This document shows, in pieces, positions 36,927 through 46,062 of a stretch of 64,000 nucleotides of DNA; the stretch's first letter is position 1, and the number at the start of each line of letters is the position of its first letter. The notes beneath the pieces were generated by a model. The model did not search any database and was not told the DNA's origin. It saw only the letters and a program-made list of their open reading frames with translations. A program made the position numbers and the translations under genes. Source of the DNA: Caulobacter sp. UNC279MFTsu5.1 (GTDB lineage: Bacteria; Pseudomonadota; Alphaproteobacteria; Caulobacterales; Caulobacteraceae); assembly GCF_900114015.1 (NCBI RefSeq), contig NZ_FORN01000003.1:169371-233370 (forward strand), in the 5' to 3' direction.

Positions 36927-38459
36927 ATGCTGATCTTCGAATGGATCCTGGCCCTGCTGCTGGGCGCGGTGCTGCTGTCGGGCCTGGCCCGGCGGATCGG
37001 GGCGCCCTATCCGGCCCTGCTGGCCCTCGGCGGGGCGGCCGTCGCCCTGGTCCCCGGCGCGCCCCGGCTGGCGCTGGAGCCGGAGCTGATCCTGGCCCTG
37101 TTCATCGCCCCGGTGCTGCTGGACGCGGCCTACGACTCGTCCCTGCGCGACCTGAGGGACAACTGGCGGCCGGTGTCGTCGCTGGTGCTGGTCGCCGTGG
37201 GCCTGACCACCCTGGGCGTTGCCTGCGTCGCGCGGCTGCTGTTTCCGGACATGCCCTGGCCGGCCGCCATCGCCCTGGGGGCCATCGTCGCCCCGCCCGA
37301 CGCCGTGGCCGCCCTGGCCGTGCTGCGCGACGTGCGGCCGCCGCACCGGGTGCTGAAGATCCTGGAGGGCGAGAGCCTGCTCAACGACGCCTCGGCCCTG
37401 CTGATCTACCGCCTGGCGGTGGGGGCGGTCGGCGGCGGCTTCAGCCTGGTCCAGGCGGCCCCGACCCTGGCCCTGGTGGCGGTGGGCAGCGTGGCGGCCG
37501 GCTACGGCCTGGCGCGGGTGACCGGCGTGTTCTTCCACCGCATCACCGACGTGCCCAGTTCGGTGATCGTCCAGTTCGTCTCCACCTTCGGTGTGTGGAT
37601 CCTGGCCGAGCGCCTGGGCCTGTCGGGGGTGGTGACCATCGTCGTCTACGGTGTGACCGTGGCCTGGCGGCCCGGCGCGCAGCTGTCGGCGCGGCTGCGC
37701 ATCCCGTCCTTCGCGGTCTGGGAAAGCGTGACGGTGGTGCTGAACGTCCTGGCCTTCACCCTGATCGGCCTGCAGATCCGGCCCATCCTGGAGACCCTGT
37801 CGCCGCACGAGCGCCTCGACTATCTGCGCGCCGCCCTGGTGATCCTGGCCACGGTGGTCGCCGTGCGGATCGCCTGGGTGATGACCTACAACACCGGGGT
37901 GCGGCTGAAGAACCGCTGGTTCGGCCTGCACCTGGCCCGGCCCAGCATGGCCGCGCCGACCGCGCGGGGCGGGCTGGTGGTCAGCTGGTGCGGCATGCGC
38001 GGCATGGTCACCCTGGCCGCCGCCCTGGCCCTGCCCGAGCGCTTTCCCTATCGCGACTTCATCCTGCTGGCCGCCTTCACGGTGGTGATCGGCACCCTGA
38101 CCGTCCAGGGCCTGACCCTGAAGCCGCTGATGGCGCTGCTGCGCCTGCCCGACGACGATCCGGTGCGCAAGGAGCTGAAACTGGCCCGCGCCAAGGCCGC
38201 CAAGGCGGTGCTGGCCGAACTGGAGCGCGAGGATTCGCCGGCCGCCGAAGCGCTGCGCCGCGAATATGACGACGCCCTCAGCCAGACGCGGCAGGGTCGC
38301 AACGCCCGCGACTCGGCCGAGAACGCCCTGCGGCGGCGGGCGGTGACGGTGTCGCGCGAGGCCATCGCCGACCTGCGCAAGCGCGGCGAGATCGGCGACG
38401 ACGCCTACCGGGCGCTGGAGGAGGAGTTCGACTGGCTGGAGCTGTCGGCGCGGGAGTAG
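36927..38459 (+). CDS. Na+/H+ antiporter, CPA1/NhaP family
   Basis: A 510-residue membrane protein with about 12 hydrophobic segments and a cytoplasmic tail of about 110 residues. The GAIVAPPDAVAA segment and GESLLNDASALLIYR, with the Asn-Asp pair of the ion site, are typical of CPA1 antiporters (YjcE/NhaP-type) that exchange Na+ or K+ for H+ in pH and salt homeostasis. The tail is helical and rich in Arg and Glu, perhaps regulatory. The ATG has no evident Shine-Dalgarno sequence. Confidence 0.9.
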   Translation: MLIFEWILALLLGAVLLSGLARRIGAPYPALLALGGAAVALVPGAPRLALEPELILALFIAPVLLDAAYDSSLRDLRDNWRPVSSLVLVAVGLTTLGVACVARLLFPDMPWPAAIALGAIVAPPDAVAALAVLRDVRPPHRVLKILEGESLLNDASALLIYRLAVGAVGGGFSLVQAAPTLALVAVGSVAAGYGLARVTGVFFHRITDVPSSVIVQFVSTFGVWILAERLGLSGVVTIVVYGVTVAWRPGAQLSARLRIPSFAVWESVTVVLNVLAFTLIGLQIRPILETLSPHERLDYLRAALVILATVVAVRIAWVMTYNTGVRLKNRWFGLHLARPSMAAPTARGGLVVSWCGMRGMVTLAAALALPERFPYRDFILLAAFTVVIGTLTVQGLTLKPLMALLRLPDDDPVRKELKLARAKAAKAVLAELEREDSPAAEALRREYDDALSQTRQGRNARDSAENALRRRAVTVSREAIADLRKRGEIGDDAYRALEEEFDWLELSARE

Positions 38460-38468
38460 GGGTCTTTC

Positions 38469-40376
38469 TCAGCCCTTCCGGAAAAACGCGTGGATCCGTT
38501 CGGCCAGGGGCTGGCTGACGCCGTCGACCTTCATCAGGTCCTCGATCCCGGCCCGGGCCACGCCCTTGGCCGAGCCGAAGGCGTGCAGCAGGGCCTTCTT
38601 GCGGCCGGGGCCGACGCCCTCGATCTCGTCGAGCGGGTTCTTCTTCAGGTCCATCGAGCGGCGGGTGCGGTGGGCGCCGATCGCGAAGCGGTGGGCTTCG
38701 TCGCGCAGCCGCTGCAGGTAGTAGAGCACCGGCGACTTGGGCTCGAGCATGAACGGCGTCTTGTCCGGCAGGAAGAACCGCTCCAGCCCCGCGTCGCGGT
38801 CCGGGCCCTTGGCCACGCCGACGATGGCGATGTCGTCGACGCCCAGGTCGGCCATCACCTCCAGCGCCGCGTCCAGCTGGCCCTTGCCGCCGTCGACCAG
38901 CACCAGGTCGGGACGGGCGGAGCTGTCGCCCTCCTCCTCTTCCTTGACCAGGCGGGCGAAACGGCGGCGCAGCACCTCCTTCATCATCCCGTAGTCGTCG
39001 CCGGGCGTCAGCTCGGTCGAGCGGATGTTGAACTTGCGGTACTGGCCCTTCATGAAGCCTTCGGGCCCGGCCACGATCATGCCGCCCACGGCGTTGGTGC
39101 CCTGGATGTGGCTGTTGTCGTAGACCTCGATCCGCTCGGGCGGGGCCTCCAGGCCGAACGCCTCGCAGACGCCCGCCAGCAGCTTGGTCTGAGCCGAGCC
39201 CTCGGCCATCTTCCGGCCCAGGGCTTCCTTGGCGTTGGTCAGGGCGTGGCCGACCAGGTCGGCCTTTTCGCCGCGCTTGGGCGTGCTGATCTCGACCTTG
39301 CGGCCGCTCTTCAGGCAGAAGGCCTCGGCCAGCAGGTCGCGGTCGGCCGGCTCCAGATTGGTCAGGATCAGCCGCGGGATCGGCTTGTCGTCGTAGAACT
39401 GGCCCAGGAAAGCGGTCAGGATCCGCTGCTCCTCGGTCGCTCCTTCACCCTCTTCCTCCGCGTTGCCGGCGGTCCGGGGGAAATAGGCGCGGTTGCCCCA
39501 GTTCTGGCCAGCCCGGAAGAAGAACACCTGCACGCAGGCCTGCCCGCCCTCGACGTGCAGGGCCACGACGTCGGCCTCCTCCACGGTCTCGGGATTGATC
39601 TGGCTTTCCTGGGCGACGGCGGCCAGGGCGCGGATGCGGTCGCGCAGGCGGGCGGCGCGCTCGAACTCCAGGTCCTCGGCGGCGGCTTCCATCTGCTGGG
39701 CGATCAGGGCCATGACCGCGCGCGACTTGCCGCGCAGGAAGGCCTCGGCCTGGTCGACCAGGGCCTGGTAGTCGTCCTTGCCGATCAGGCCGGTGCACGG
39801 GGCGGCGCAGCGCTTGATCTGATGCAGCATGCAGGGCCGCGAGCGGGTCTCGTAGACGCTGTCGCTGCACGAGCGCAGCAGGAAGGCCTTCTGCAGGGTG
39901 TTCAGCGTGCGGTTCACCGCCCCGGCGCTGGCGAACGGCCCGAAATAGTCGCCCTTAATCGTGTGGGCTCCGCGGTGCTTGCGCAGTTGCGGCGCGTCAT
40001 GGTCGCGGCGGATCATGATCTCGGGAAAGCTCTTGTCGTCGCGCAGCAGCACGTTGAAGCGCGGCTTCAGCGACTTGATCAGGTTGATCTCGAGCAGCAG
40101 GGCGTCGGCTTCGGTGCGGGTGGTGACGAACTCCATCGACCGCGTCGCGTCGACCATGTGGGCGATGCGGTTGGTGTGGAAGCGGCCCTGGGCGTACTGG
40201 ACGACCCGCTTCTTCAGGCTCTTGGCCTTGCCGACGTAGAGGACCTCCTCGTTCTCGCCGATCATCCGGTAGACGCCAGGCGCGTCGGGCAGGCGCGAGA
40301 CCTCGTCCTTGATCAGGGCGGCGCCCTTCAGGGCGTTGGCGGGGGTGTCGGTGGTCGCGTCGGTCACGAGCGACAT
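38469..40376 (-). CDS. uvrC: Excinuclease ABC subunit C
   Basis: A 635-residue nucleotide-excision repair nuclease that cuts DNA on both sides of a lesion bound by UvrB. The N-terminal GIY-YIG domain has PDAPGVYRM and [14 protein letters not shown]; a UVR domain follows ([20 protein letters not shown]). The RNase-H-like C domain has [18 protein letters not shown] and [15 protein letters not shown], and the end has helix-hairpin-helix motifs ([16 protein letters not shown]). It starts [12 protein letters not shown]; its first 20 residues are not conserved-looking. Confidence 0.96.
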   Translation of the reverse strand: MSLVTDATTDTPANALKGAALIKDEVSRLPDAPGVYRMIGENEEVLYVGKAKSLKKRVVQYAQGRFHTNRIAHMVDATRSMEFVTTRTEADALLLEINLIKSLKPRFNVLLRDDKSFPEIMIRRDHDAPQLRKHRGAHTIKGDYFGPFASAGAVNRTLNTLQKAFLLRSCSDSVYETRSRPCMLHQIKRCAAPCTGLIGKDDYQALVDQAEAFLRGKSRAVMALIAQQMEAAAEDLEFERAARLRDRIRALAAVAQESQINPETVEEADVVALHVEGGQACVQVFFFRAGQNWGNRAYFPRTAGNAEEEGEGATEEQRILTAFLGQFYDDKPIPRLILTNLEPADRDLLAEAFCLKSGRKVEISTPKRGEKADLVGHALTNAKEALGRKMAEGSAQTKLLAGVCEAFGLEAPPERIEVYDNSHIQGTNAVGGMIVAGPEGFMKGQYRKFNIRSTELTPGDDYGMMKEVLRRRFARLVKEEEEGDSSARPDLVLVDGGKGQLDAALEVMADLGVDDIAIVGVAKGPDRDAGLERFFLPDKTPFMLEPKSPVLYYLQRLRDEAHRFAIGAHRTRRSMDLKKNPLDEIEGVGPGRKKALLHAFGSAKGVARAGIEDLMKVDGVSQPLAERIHAFFRKG

Positions 40377-40395
40377 ATAGGCGAGTCTGGCGCGG

Positions 40396-40673
40396 TCAGC
40401 GATCTTCGAGGCTGTGGAAGATGCGCAGGACGATCACCTGCCGGGGCTGCACATCGTATTGGAGCACATAGCCGGCCGAGCCGAAGGGAACGATGAGTTC
40501 GCGCAGACCCTCTGGGATCACCCGGCCTCGCTCAGGAATTCGCCCAGAGACCTGTAGGCGGCGACGATGGTCTCGACCGCCTCGCGGGTGACGTGAGGCC
40601 CGCGCTCTTCCAGCCACTGCCTGAGGCGGTTCAGGTCGCGTCTCGCCGTCGGCGAGAATTCGACAGTCCTCAT
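40396..40673 (-). pseudogene. Frameshifted ParE/RelE-family toxin remnant
   Basis: The first part reads MRTVEFSPTARRDLNRLRQW...YRSLGEF, as in ParE toxins, and then hits a stop. In the next frame the expected continuation follows at once: PERGRVIPEGLREL, then [21 protein letters not shown] single missing base at about 40535 would join YRSLGEF to PERGRV in register. No antitoxin gene precedes it; only about 75 nt separate it from the divergent gene. It is a dead toxin gene, or a sequencing error that hides an intact one. Confidence 0.75.
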
Positions 40674-40747
40674 TCGCGGATGCGAGGGCGAGGCTCCGGC
40701 GGGGGAAGTTCGGCCGTCCCTGTTTGTCGTCAATCTCGTGGGGCTGT

Positions 40748-41380
40748 ATGACCCGCCCCATGACCACGCGCCCGCTCTTCGTCACGCCGCTCTATGAAGC
40801 CAGCCTCGCCGGCGAGAAGGGCTTCGAGACCTTCATCGACGACCTGCACGACGCCTGCATCGCCGTCGCCGAGGCCGACGAGGCCGGCCAGGCCTGGGCC
40901 GAGAAGAAGGGCTATCTGGGTTACACCTCCTACGCCTCGCTGGACGACCTGGCCCAGCGCGACAGCCTGTTCGCCGACCTCAAGAAGAAGCTCGACAGGC
41001 ACGCGGCGGCCTTCGCCAAGGCCCTGTGCTTCGACCTGGCCGGCGGCAAGCTGGTGATGGACAGCTTCTGGATCAACATCCTGGAGCCGGGCGGCCAGCA
41101 CACCGGCCACATCCACCCGCACAGCGTCATCTCCGGCACGGTCTACGTCACCATCCCGCTGGGCGCCTCGGCCCTGAAGTTCGAGGACCCTCGGCTGCCG
41201 ATGATGATGGCCGCCCCGACCCGCGAGGCCGACGCGCCCGAGGGGCTGCAGCCGTTCGTCTATGTCCAGCCGGAACCGGGCGCGATCCTGATGTGGGAAA
41301 GCTGGCTGCGCCACGAGGTGACGCCCAACCAGGCCGAGGAACAGCGGATCAGCCTCAGCTTCAACTACGCCTGGCGGTAA
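40748..41380 (+). CDS. Putative 2-oxoglutarate/Fe(II) oxygenase-like protein (TIGR02466-type)
   Basis: A 210-residue protein. The double-stranded beta-helix core contains MDSFWINILEPGGQHTGHIH with HPHSVISGTVYV, followed by GAILMWESWLRHEV, the arrangement of putative 2OG-Fe(II) oxygenases in which His, Asp/His and a distal His bind iron. Substrate unknown. The ATG at 40748 follows GGGG at suitable distance; an ATG four codons later (40760) has no ribosome-binding site. Confidence 0.8.
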   Translation: MTRPMTTRPLFVTPLYEASLAGEKGFETFIDDLHDACIAVAEADEAGQAWAEKKGYLGYTSYASLDDLAQRDSLFADLKKKLDRHAAAFAKALCFDLAGGKLVMDSFWINILEPGGQHTGHIHPHSVISGTVYVTIPLGASALKFEDPRLPMMMAAPTREADAPEGLQPFVYVQPEPGAILMWESWLRHEVTPNQAEEQRISLSFNYAWR

Positions 41381-41448
41381 GGGCGCCTTCGGGGTTGCGC
41401 CCGATGTCGCCCTTGGTGACGATGGCGGCCCGATCGGGAGGGACGACC

Positions 41449-41646
41449 GTGAATGCCGAAGTCGCATCCGCCGAGAAGATGAAGAGCCACGAACTACATT
41501 GCCTCGCCGACTGCGGCATCGTCATGCCGCCGACCGCTGCGGATTACGTGTCGATCCTTATGCTCTCCGTCGTCATCGCCGCCGCCTGGATCGGCGTGCG
41601 TCGGCTGACCCGTCGCCGCAAGCGGACCGACCCCGGCGGCGGTTGA
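41449..41646 (+). CDS. Small single-span membrane protein
   Basis: A 65-residue protein starting with GTG 8 nt after GGGAGG. A short N-terminal part with two Cys and His (HELHCLADCG) is followed by one membrane segment (YVSILMLSVVIAAAWIGV) and a basic tail (RRLTRRRKRT), giving an N-out, C-in orientation by the positive-inside rule. Function unknown. It lies between the oxygenase-like gene and the PEBP gene on the same strand. Confidence 0.5.
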   Translation: MNAEVASAEKMKSHELHCLADCGIVMPPTAADYVSILMLSVVIAAAWIGVRRLTRRRKRTDPGGG

Positions 41647-41695
41647 AACCCGCTCGGCGTTCGGCGGGTTCTCCTGGGAACCCAGGAGAACACCC

Positions 41696-42247
41696 ATGCC
41701 CCACGCCCATACCCCCGACCATTCAGGCGCGGCGATCACCATGCAGAAGGTCCGCCCGTTCGGCGAGGACAGCCTGGTGCTGACCACGACGGCCACCGAC
41801 CGCGACGGCCGCCTGGCCGACCGCCACAGCGCCTATCACGATAACCGCTCGCCGCCCCTGGTCTGGACGCCCGTCGAGGGCGCGGCGGCCTACGCCATCA
41901 TCGTCGAGGATCCCGACGCCCCGCGCGAGCGGCCGTTCGTGCACTGGCTGATATGGAACATCCCCGGCGAGGCCTCCAGCCTGCCCGAAGGCCTGCCGAA
42001 CGAGGCCAGTCTGGGCCTGGTCGGCGGCGCCACCCAGGGGCGGAACGACAGCGGCTCGGTCGGCTGGTTCGGGCCGCGCCCGCCGGTTGGACACGGCGTG
42101 CACCACTATCACTTCCAGATCTTCGCCCTGGTCGAGCGCCTGCCGTTCGACGAGAAGACGCCGCTGGCCGATTTGGTCAACGCGCTGAAGGGCGACGCCC
42201 TGGCCTCCGACGACCTGATCGTCACCTACGAGGCGGCGGGGGCGTAG
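41696..42247 (+). CDS. YbhB/YbcL-type phosphatidylethanolamine-binding protein
   Basis: A 183-residue PEBP/Raf-kinase-inhibitor-like protein. The ligand-site motifs SPPLVWTPVEGAAAYA, VEDPDAPRERPFVHWLIWN and GVHHYHFQIFAL are in place. Members are cytosolic or periplasmic; no signal peptide is visible here, and the ligand is unknown. Its last 22 nt overlap the 3' end of the convergent DUF998 gene. Confidence 0.9.
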   Translation: MPHAHTPDHSGAAITMQKVRPFGEDSLVLTTTATDRDGRLADRHSAYHDNRSPPLVWTPVEGAAAYAIIVEDPDAPRERPFVHWLIWNIPGEASSLPEGLPNEASLGLVGGATQGRNDSGSVGWFGPRPPVGHGVHHYHFQIFALVERLPFDEKTPLADLVNALKGDALASDDLIVTYEAAGA

Positions 42248-42900
42248 TCGGGCTGGGCCTGGGCGGCTTCAGCCTCCGCCTCGGTTTCCAGCGTCGCCGG
42301 TCGCGAACGCCAGTGGCGGTCCAGGCAGAAGGCGGCGATGGCCAGCCACAGCAGGCCCAGGGCCGCGTGGCCGCGCTGCCAGAACCCGACGTCGTTGCCG
42401 GTCCGCACGTTCCACACGCCGGTCAGCAGGGCCAGGACCAGCAGCAGGAAGAAGAACCAGCCCAGCGAGAAGCGCGCCAGCCGGCGGTGCTCGGGCCTGC
42501 CCCACAGGGCCCAGGCTGTGAACAGCGGGGCGAACTGGATGGCCAGGCCCACGCCGCAGGCGCGGTGCATCGGGTCGGGCCAGTGGAACAGGCCGGCGAA
42601 GAGCGCGCCCAGGCCGGTCATCGCCACCCACAGCCCGGCGAAGGCCGAGACCCGGCGCCGGCCGCCGGCGTGCTCCAGGGCCTGGGTGAAGCCGGCCCCG
42701 GCCGCGATCCCCGCCAGGCCGGCCAGGATCATGCCGACGTTGAAGATCGCCGGATTGGGCGCGGCCGGGCCGCCCAGTTCGCTGATGAACTGGGCGCCGG
42801 GCCGAAAGCCGGGAAACATGTGCTGGGCCACCAGGACGTCGGCCACCATGATCGCCGGGACGACCAGGCCGATCCTCAGCAGGGAACCCACGCTCAACAC
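42226..42900 (-). CDS. DUF998 membrane protein
   Basis: A 224-residue integral membrane protein with about six hydrophobic segments, beginning LLRIGLVVPAIMVADVLVAQ and containing ISELGGPAAPNPAIFNVG and FHWPDPMHRACGVG, the pattern of the DUF998 family. No activity is known. The C-terminus is an Ala/Glu-rich cytosolic tail that overlaps the PEBP gene antisense by 22 nt. Confidence 0.85.
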   Translation of the reverse strand: MLSVGSLLRIGLVVPAIMVADVLVAQHMFPGFRPGAQFISELGGPAAPNPAIFNVGMILAGLAGIAAGAGFTQALEHAGGRRRVSAFAGLWVAMTGLGALFAGLFHWPDPMHRACGVGLAIQFAPLFTAWALWGRPEHRRLARFSLGWFFFLLLVLALLTGVWNVRTGNDVGFWQRGHAALGLLWLAIAAFCLDRHWRSRPATLETEAEAEAAQAQPDYAPAAS

Positions 42901-43003
42901 TCGCCCGGCCTCCGGCTGATTGGACGGGTACAGATCGCGCCGTGCGGGGGCGGGGTCAAGGTTGGATGAGGGGCGCGGCGGTCGGACGCCCGTGCAGCAG
43001 CCC

Positions 43004-44662
43004 CTACTTCTTCCCGAACAGGTTCCCGAAGAAGTCGCCCTTGTTCCAGCTCGGCCGGGCCGGGGCGTCGGCCAGTTCGCGGGCGATCTCGTAGTTGACC
43101 AGGGCGAAGCGGGCCCCGGCCTGGTAGTTGATCGGCTGGTTCAGGTCGTCGTTGGGCTTGTGGTACTGGGTGGCCAGGAAGTCCTTGAAGCCCTTCTCGC
43201 CGCCGTTCTTGAAGCCGGTCATCAGGAACACCGACGGCACGCCCTGCTCGACGAAGCGGTAGTGGTCCGAGCGGGTGAACAGGCCCTCGTCCGGCAGCGG
43301 GTCGGGCGACAGGGCGACGCCGACGCGGCCGGCGGCCCGGGCCACCGCCGGGCCGATCGACGAACGATCGGCTCCGAAGGCCACCACGTCCTGGAAGTCG
43401 TACAGCAGGATCGGCATGTCCAGATTGACGTCGGCGGCGATGCCGGCCTTCGGCACGGTCGGATTGTTGGCGAAGTATTCCGAGCCGATCAGGCCCTTCT
43501 CTTCGGCGGTGACCGCCAGCAGCACGATCGAGCGCCTGGGCTTGGTCCGGGCCTCCTTGAAGCCGCGCGCCACCTCCAGCAGGGTGGCCACGCCCGAGGC
43601 GTTGTCCAGGGCGCCGTTGTTGATCTTGTCGGCGTCCTTGCCGTGAATGCCCAGGTGGTCGAGGTGGGCGGACAAGATGATGGTCTGGGCCTTCAGGGTG
43701 GGGTCCGAGCCCTCGATCAGGCCGACGACGTTGCTGCTCCGGCGCTTCTCGATCTCGGTCTTCAGCTGGACGGTGACGTTGGCGGGCAGGGCGAAGCCCT
43801 TGACCAGGCCCTCCGGGGTGTCGGCCGCGGCCAGCACCGCGTCCAGGCTGGTCGGGGCGCCCGCGAACAGCTTGGCGCCGCCCTTCAGGCTCAGGCTGGC
43901 CAGGCCCGGGGCCTCGGCGCCGCGCACATAGGCCACGCCCTGGGCGTCGTTCCAGGTCATCCGCCATTCCTGGTAGCCGCCGACGCCGCGCGCGAACGGG
44001 CGGCGCTTTTCGTAGCTGGTGGTCGGCAAAGTCAGCACGCCGACCGCGCCGCGCCGGGCGGCCTCGGCGCGCTTGACGTTGGTGTTGCTGTAGTGGGCGC
44101 GGATCTCGGTCTGCAGGCCGGAGGGGGCGCCGTTCAGCATGACGACGATCTTGCCCTTCACGTCCAGGCCTGCATAGTCGTCGCGCCCGCGCTCCGGGGC
44201 GACGACGCCGTAGCCGACGAAGACCAGCGGGGCGGTGACCGAGGTCTCGGCCTGGCGGGCCTGGGCCGAGGGCAGGTAGTCCTCGCCGAAGACCAGGACG
44301 CCCGACTTGCCGTCGGCGCCGGTGTAGGACACCCCGCCCTCGTTGGCGGCGCGGAACGCCGTCAGGGGCACCTGCTGCAGGTAGGAGCCGTCGTCGCCGG
44401 CCGGCTTCACATGCATCAGCGCGTACTGCGAGGCCACGTAGTTGGCGGCGATGTCGTAGCCGCGCGTGCCGGCCTCCCGGCCCTCCAGCAGGTCGTCGGC
44501 CAGGAAGCCCATGTGCGCCTTGATGGCGTCGGCCGACGGCGTGAAGCCGGCGGCCTTGGCCGCCGCGGGCTTGGGCTTGGGCTTGGCGGTCGCGGCGAAG
44601 GCGGGCTGGACGGCCAGCAGCAGGGCGACGCCGGCGAGGGCGGCGCGACGGGAGAACGGCAT
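43004..44662 (-). CDS. Secreted M28-family metallopeptidase
   Basis: A 552-residue exported aminopeptidase-type protein. After a signal peptide (ALAGVALLLAVQPAFA) comes an M28 domain interrupted by a PA insert. Zinc-site motifs are ILSAHLDHLG, INNGALDNASG, AVTAEEKGLIGSEYF, NLDMPI and TRSDHYRFVEQG, giving the usual His/Asp/Glu/Asp/His set. It probably degrades peptides in the periplasm. The ATG at 44662 was chosen because it opens the signal peptide; the 52 codons before it are not coding in character. Confidence 0.9.
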   Translation of the reverse strand: MPFSRRAALAGVALLLAVQPAFAATAKPKPKPAAAKAAGFTPSADAIKAHMGFLADDLLEGREAGTRGYDIAANYVASQYALMHVKPAGDDGSYLQQVPLTAFRAANEGGVSYTGADGKSGVLVFGEDYLPSAQARQAETSVTAPLVFVGYGVVAPERGRDDYAGLDVKGKIVVMLNGAPSGLQTEIRAHYSNTNVKRAEAARRGAVGVLTLPTTSYEKRRPFARGVGGYQEWRMTWNDAQGVAYVRGAEAPGLASLSLKGGAKLFAGAPTSLDAVLAAADTPEGLVKGFALPANVTVQLKTEIEKRRSSNVVGLIEGSDPTLKAQTIILSAHLDHLGIHGKDADKINNGALDNASGVATLLEVARGFKEARTKPRRSIVLLAVTAEEKGLIGSEYFANNPTVPKAGIAADVNLDMPILLYDFQDVVAFGADRSSIGPAVARAAGRVGVALSPDPLPDEGLFTRSDHYRFVEQGVPSVFLMTGFKNGGEKGFKDFLATQYHKPNDDLNQPINYQAGARFALVNYEIARELADAPARPSWNKGDFFGNLFGKK

Positions 44663-44830
44663 CAAGGCAGGCTCCAGATACGGGGCGAGCCCGCGAAAGC
44701 CTGAACCTTGGCCAGACCACGGCGGCTTGTCGAGATTTCGCAACCTGAACGTTTTGTAATCTTCCCCGCAAAAACAACGTCGAAGGACAAGGAATTTCGC
44801 GCCCCGACGCGCGCTCACCGCCTTGTGCGG

Positions 44831-44871
44831 TTAACCGAATAACTTCACCGTCTTTGCTTAAGGCCGATTAA
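44831..44871 (+). promoter_or_regulatory. Cluster of TTAA/TTAACC half-sites (CtrA-like)
   Basis: TTAACC at 44831 and the pair TTAA-N6-TTAACC at 44858-44873 lie 40-80 bp upstream of the mini-rod gene. CtrA boxes are TTAA-N7-TTAAC, so the pair is one base short of canonical. This is a suggestive but weak cell-cycle control site. Confidence 0.35.
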
Positions 44872-44912
44872 CCGATGCGCCCGACATTGGCCTGGCAACC
44901 AGGGAGATGGTC

Positions 44913-45146
44913 GTGCAGGTCCTCAACACCGCCGCCGCCGGCATGTTCGCCGCGGCCGACCGTCTTGGCGCCAGCGCTCGGCGCACCGCCGCCTGGGGTC
45001 TGGAGCAGAGCCAGGCCGATCAGAAGGTCGACCTGGCCAACGAGGCCGTCGAACAGGTCTCGGCCAAGACCGATTTCAAGGCCAACGCCGCCGTCGCCAA
45101 GACCGCCGACGAGATGGCGGGCGCCCTCCTGGACATGAAGGTCTAG
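44913..45146 (+). CDS. Miniature flagellar axial (rod/hook)-like protein
   Basis: A 77-residue protein made only of the two conserved ends of flagellar axial proteins. The N-terminal QVLNTAAAGMFAAADRLG resembles the rod/hook N-terminal helix, and the C-terminal VDLANEAVEQVSAKTDFKAN with TADEMAGALLDMKV resembles the C-terminal helix of FlgC/FlgE/FlgG. The middle domains are absent. GTG at 44913 is 6 nt after AGGGAG and was preferred to the ATG at 44907, which touches it. No other flagellar structural gene is adjacent. Confidence 0.65.
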   Translation: MQVLNTAAAGMFAAADRLGASARRTAAWGLEQSQADQKVDLANEAVEQVSAKTDFKANAAVAKTADEMAGALLDMKV

Positions 45147-45220
45147 GTCCGGACGTCCGTCCCGTCGGCGCGAGTCGGTCCGGGCTCATCCCGCATTCCC
45201 CCCTGCGCGAGCTCGGACCC

Positions 45221-45249
45221 GCCGCCCTCCGGCCATGCCGGAGGGCGGC
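45221..45249. terminator. Bidirectional hairpin
   Basis: A perfect 13-bp stem (GCCGCCCTCCGGC and its complement) with a 3-nt loop CAT, placed between the convergent mini-rod and anti-sigma genes. There is no long T run on either side. Confidence 0.6.
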
Positions 45250-45252
45250 CCC

Positions 45253-46062
45253 TCATTTCCGGGCGTCGAGAGCCGGCTTCCAGCCGGCCGCCCGGGCCTT
45301 GGCCTCGCCGGCCGCGTCGAGCGGCGGCCCGGCGATCATCGCGTCGACCGTGGCCAGAATGGCGGCCGGGGTCTCCGAGCCGGCCATGCGATAGTCGCCG
45401 GCCGGGCCGGGGCCGGCCGGGCTGACGGCCCGCACGCGCCAGGCGTCCGGGTCTCGGCAGGCCACCCCGGCGATGGGCGAGCGGCCCGCGGCCTGGAACG
45501 TCCGGCAATAGACGCCCGAGGCGGTCTTGAACGACAGGTTGACTCGTACCGGGCCCGCGGCCTGGCCCGAGCCCTGGGTGTTCAGCGCCTGGACCAGCGG
45601 GCCGGCGGCGATCGGGGCCGGATCGTCCGCCCCGCTCAGGGTCACGGGCGGCGGCGCGGCCAGGCGGCCGATCACCAGGCCGACGACCAGGCAGGCGGCC
45701 AGGCCGATCCAGGCGGGAACGCCGCGTCCCGGCAGGCCGGGCGGCTTCGGAAGCCGGGGCTCGCGCGCCCTGGCCTTGTCCTTGAGCCTGGCCTTGCCCT
45801 TGGCCCCGGGGAAAGCGATCACCTCGGCCGGCTTGGACGCGACTGGCGGCCTGGCGGCGACCGCCGTGCTCAGGGCCTCGGGCGGCGTCTCGCGCAGGAC
45901 CCCGGCATGGGCGCCCGACAGCAGCCGGCGCAGGGCGCGCTGGGTCTCGACCCGCAGGGCCAGCTGCGGGTCGGTCGCCATGGCCGCCTCGATCCGGGCC
46001 ATGTCCTCGGGGGGCAGCTCGCCGTCGACAAAGGCGAAGAGCTCTTCGTCCGGAACGGTCAT
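45253..46062 (-). CDS. Membrane anti-sigma factor
   Basis: A 269-residue protein. The N-terminus (DEELFAFVDGELPPEDMARI) is the zinc-less anti-sigma helical segment typical of RskA/ChrR-like inhibitors. A basic linker follows, then one membrane segment (AWIGLAACLVVGLVIGRLAA) and a periplasmic C-terminal part with two Cys (VYCRTFQ, GVACRDP) that may sense envelope conditions. Its ATG overlaps the sigma stop by 4 nt, the normal arrangement for a sigma and its inhibitor. Confidence 0.85.
   Translation of the reverse strand: MTVPDEELFAFVDGELPPEDMARIEAAMATDPQLALRVETQRALRRLLSGAHAGVLRETPPEALSTAVAARPPVASKPAEVIAFPGAKGKARLKDKARAREPRLPKPPGLPGRGVPAWIGLAACLVVGLVIGRLAAPPPVTLSGADDPAPIAAGPLVQALNTQGSGQAAGPVRVNLSFKTASGVYCRTFQAAGRSPIAGVACRDPDAWRVRAVSPAGPGPAGDYRMAGSETPAAILATVDAMIAGPPLDAAGEAKARAAGWKPALDARK

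Noticed and set aside
44663..44906. Sigma-54 promoter for the mini flagellar protein
   Set aside because: TTGGCCTGGCAACC has a GG element but not the GC element at the required spacing of a -24/-12 promoter.
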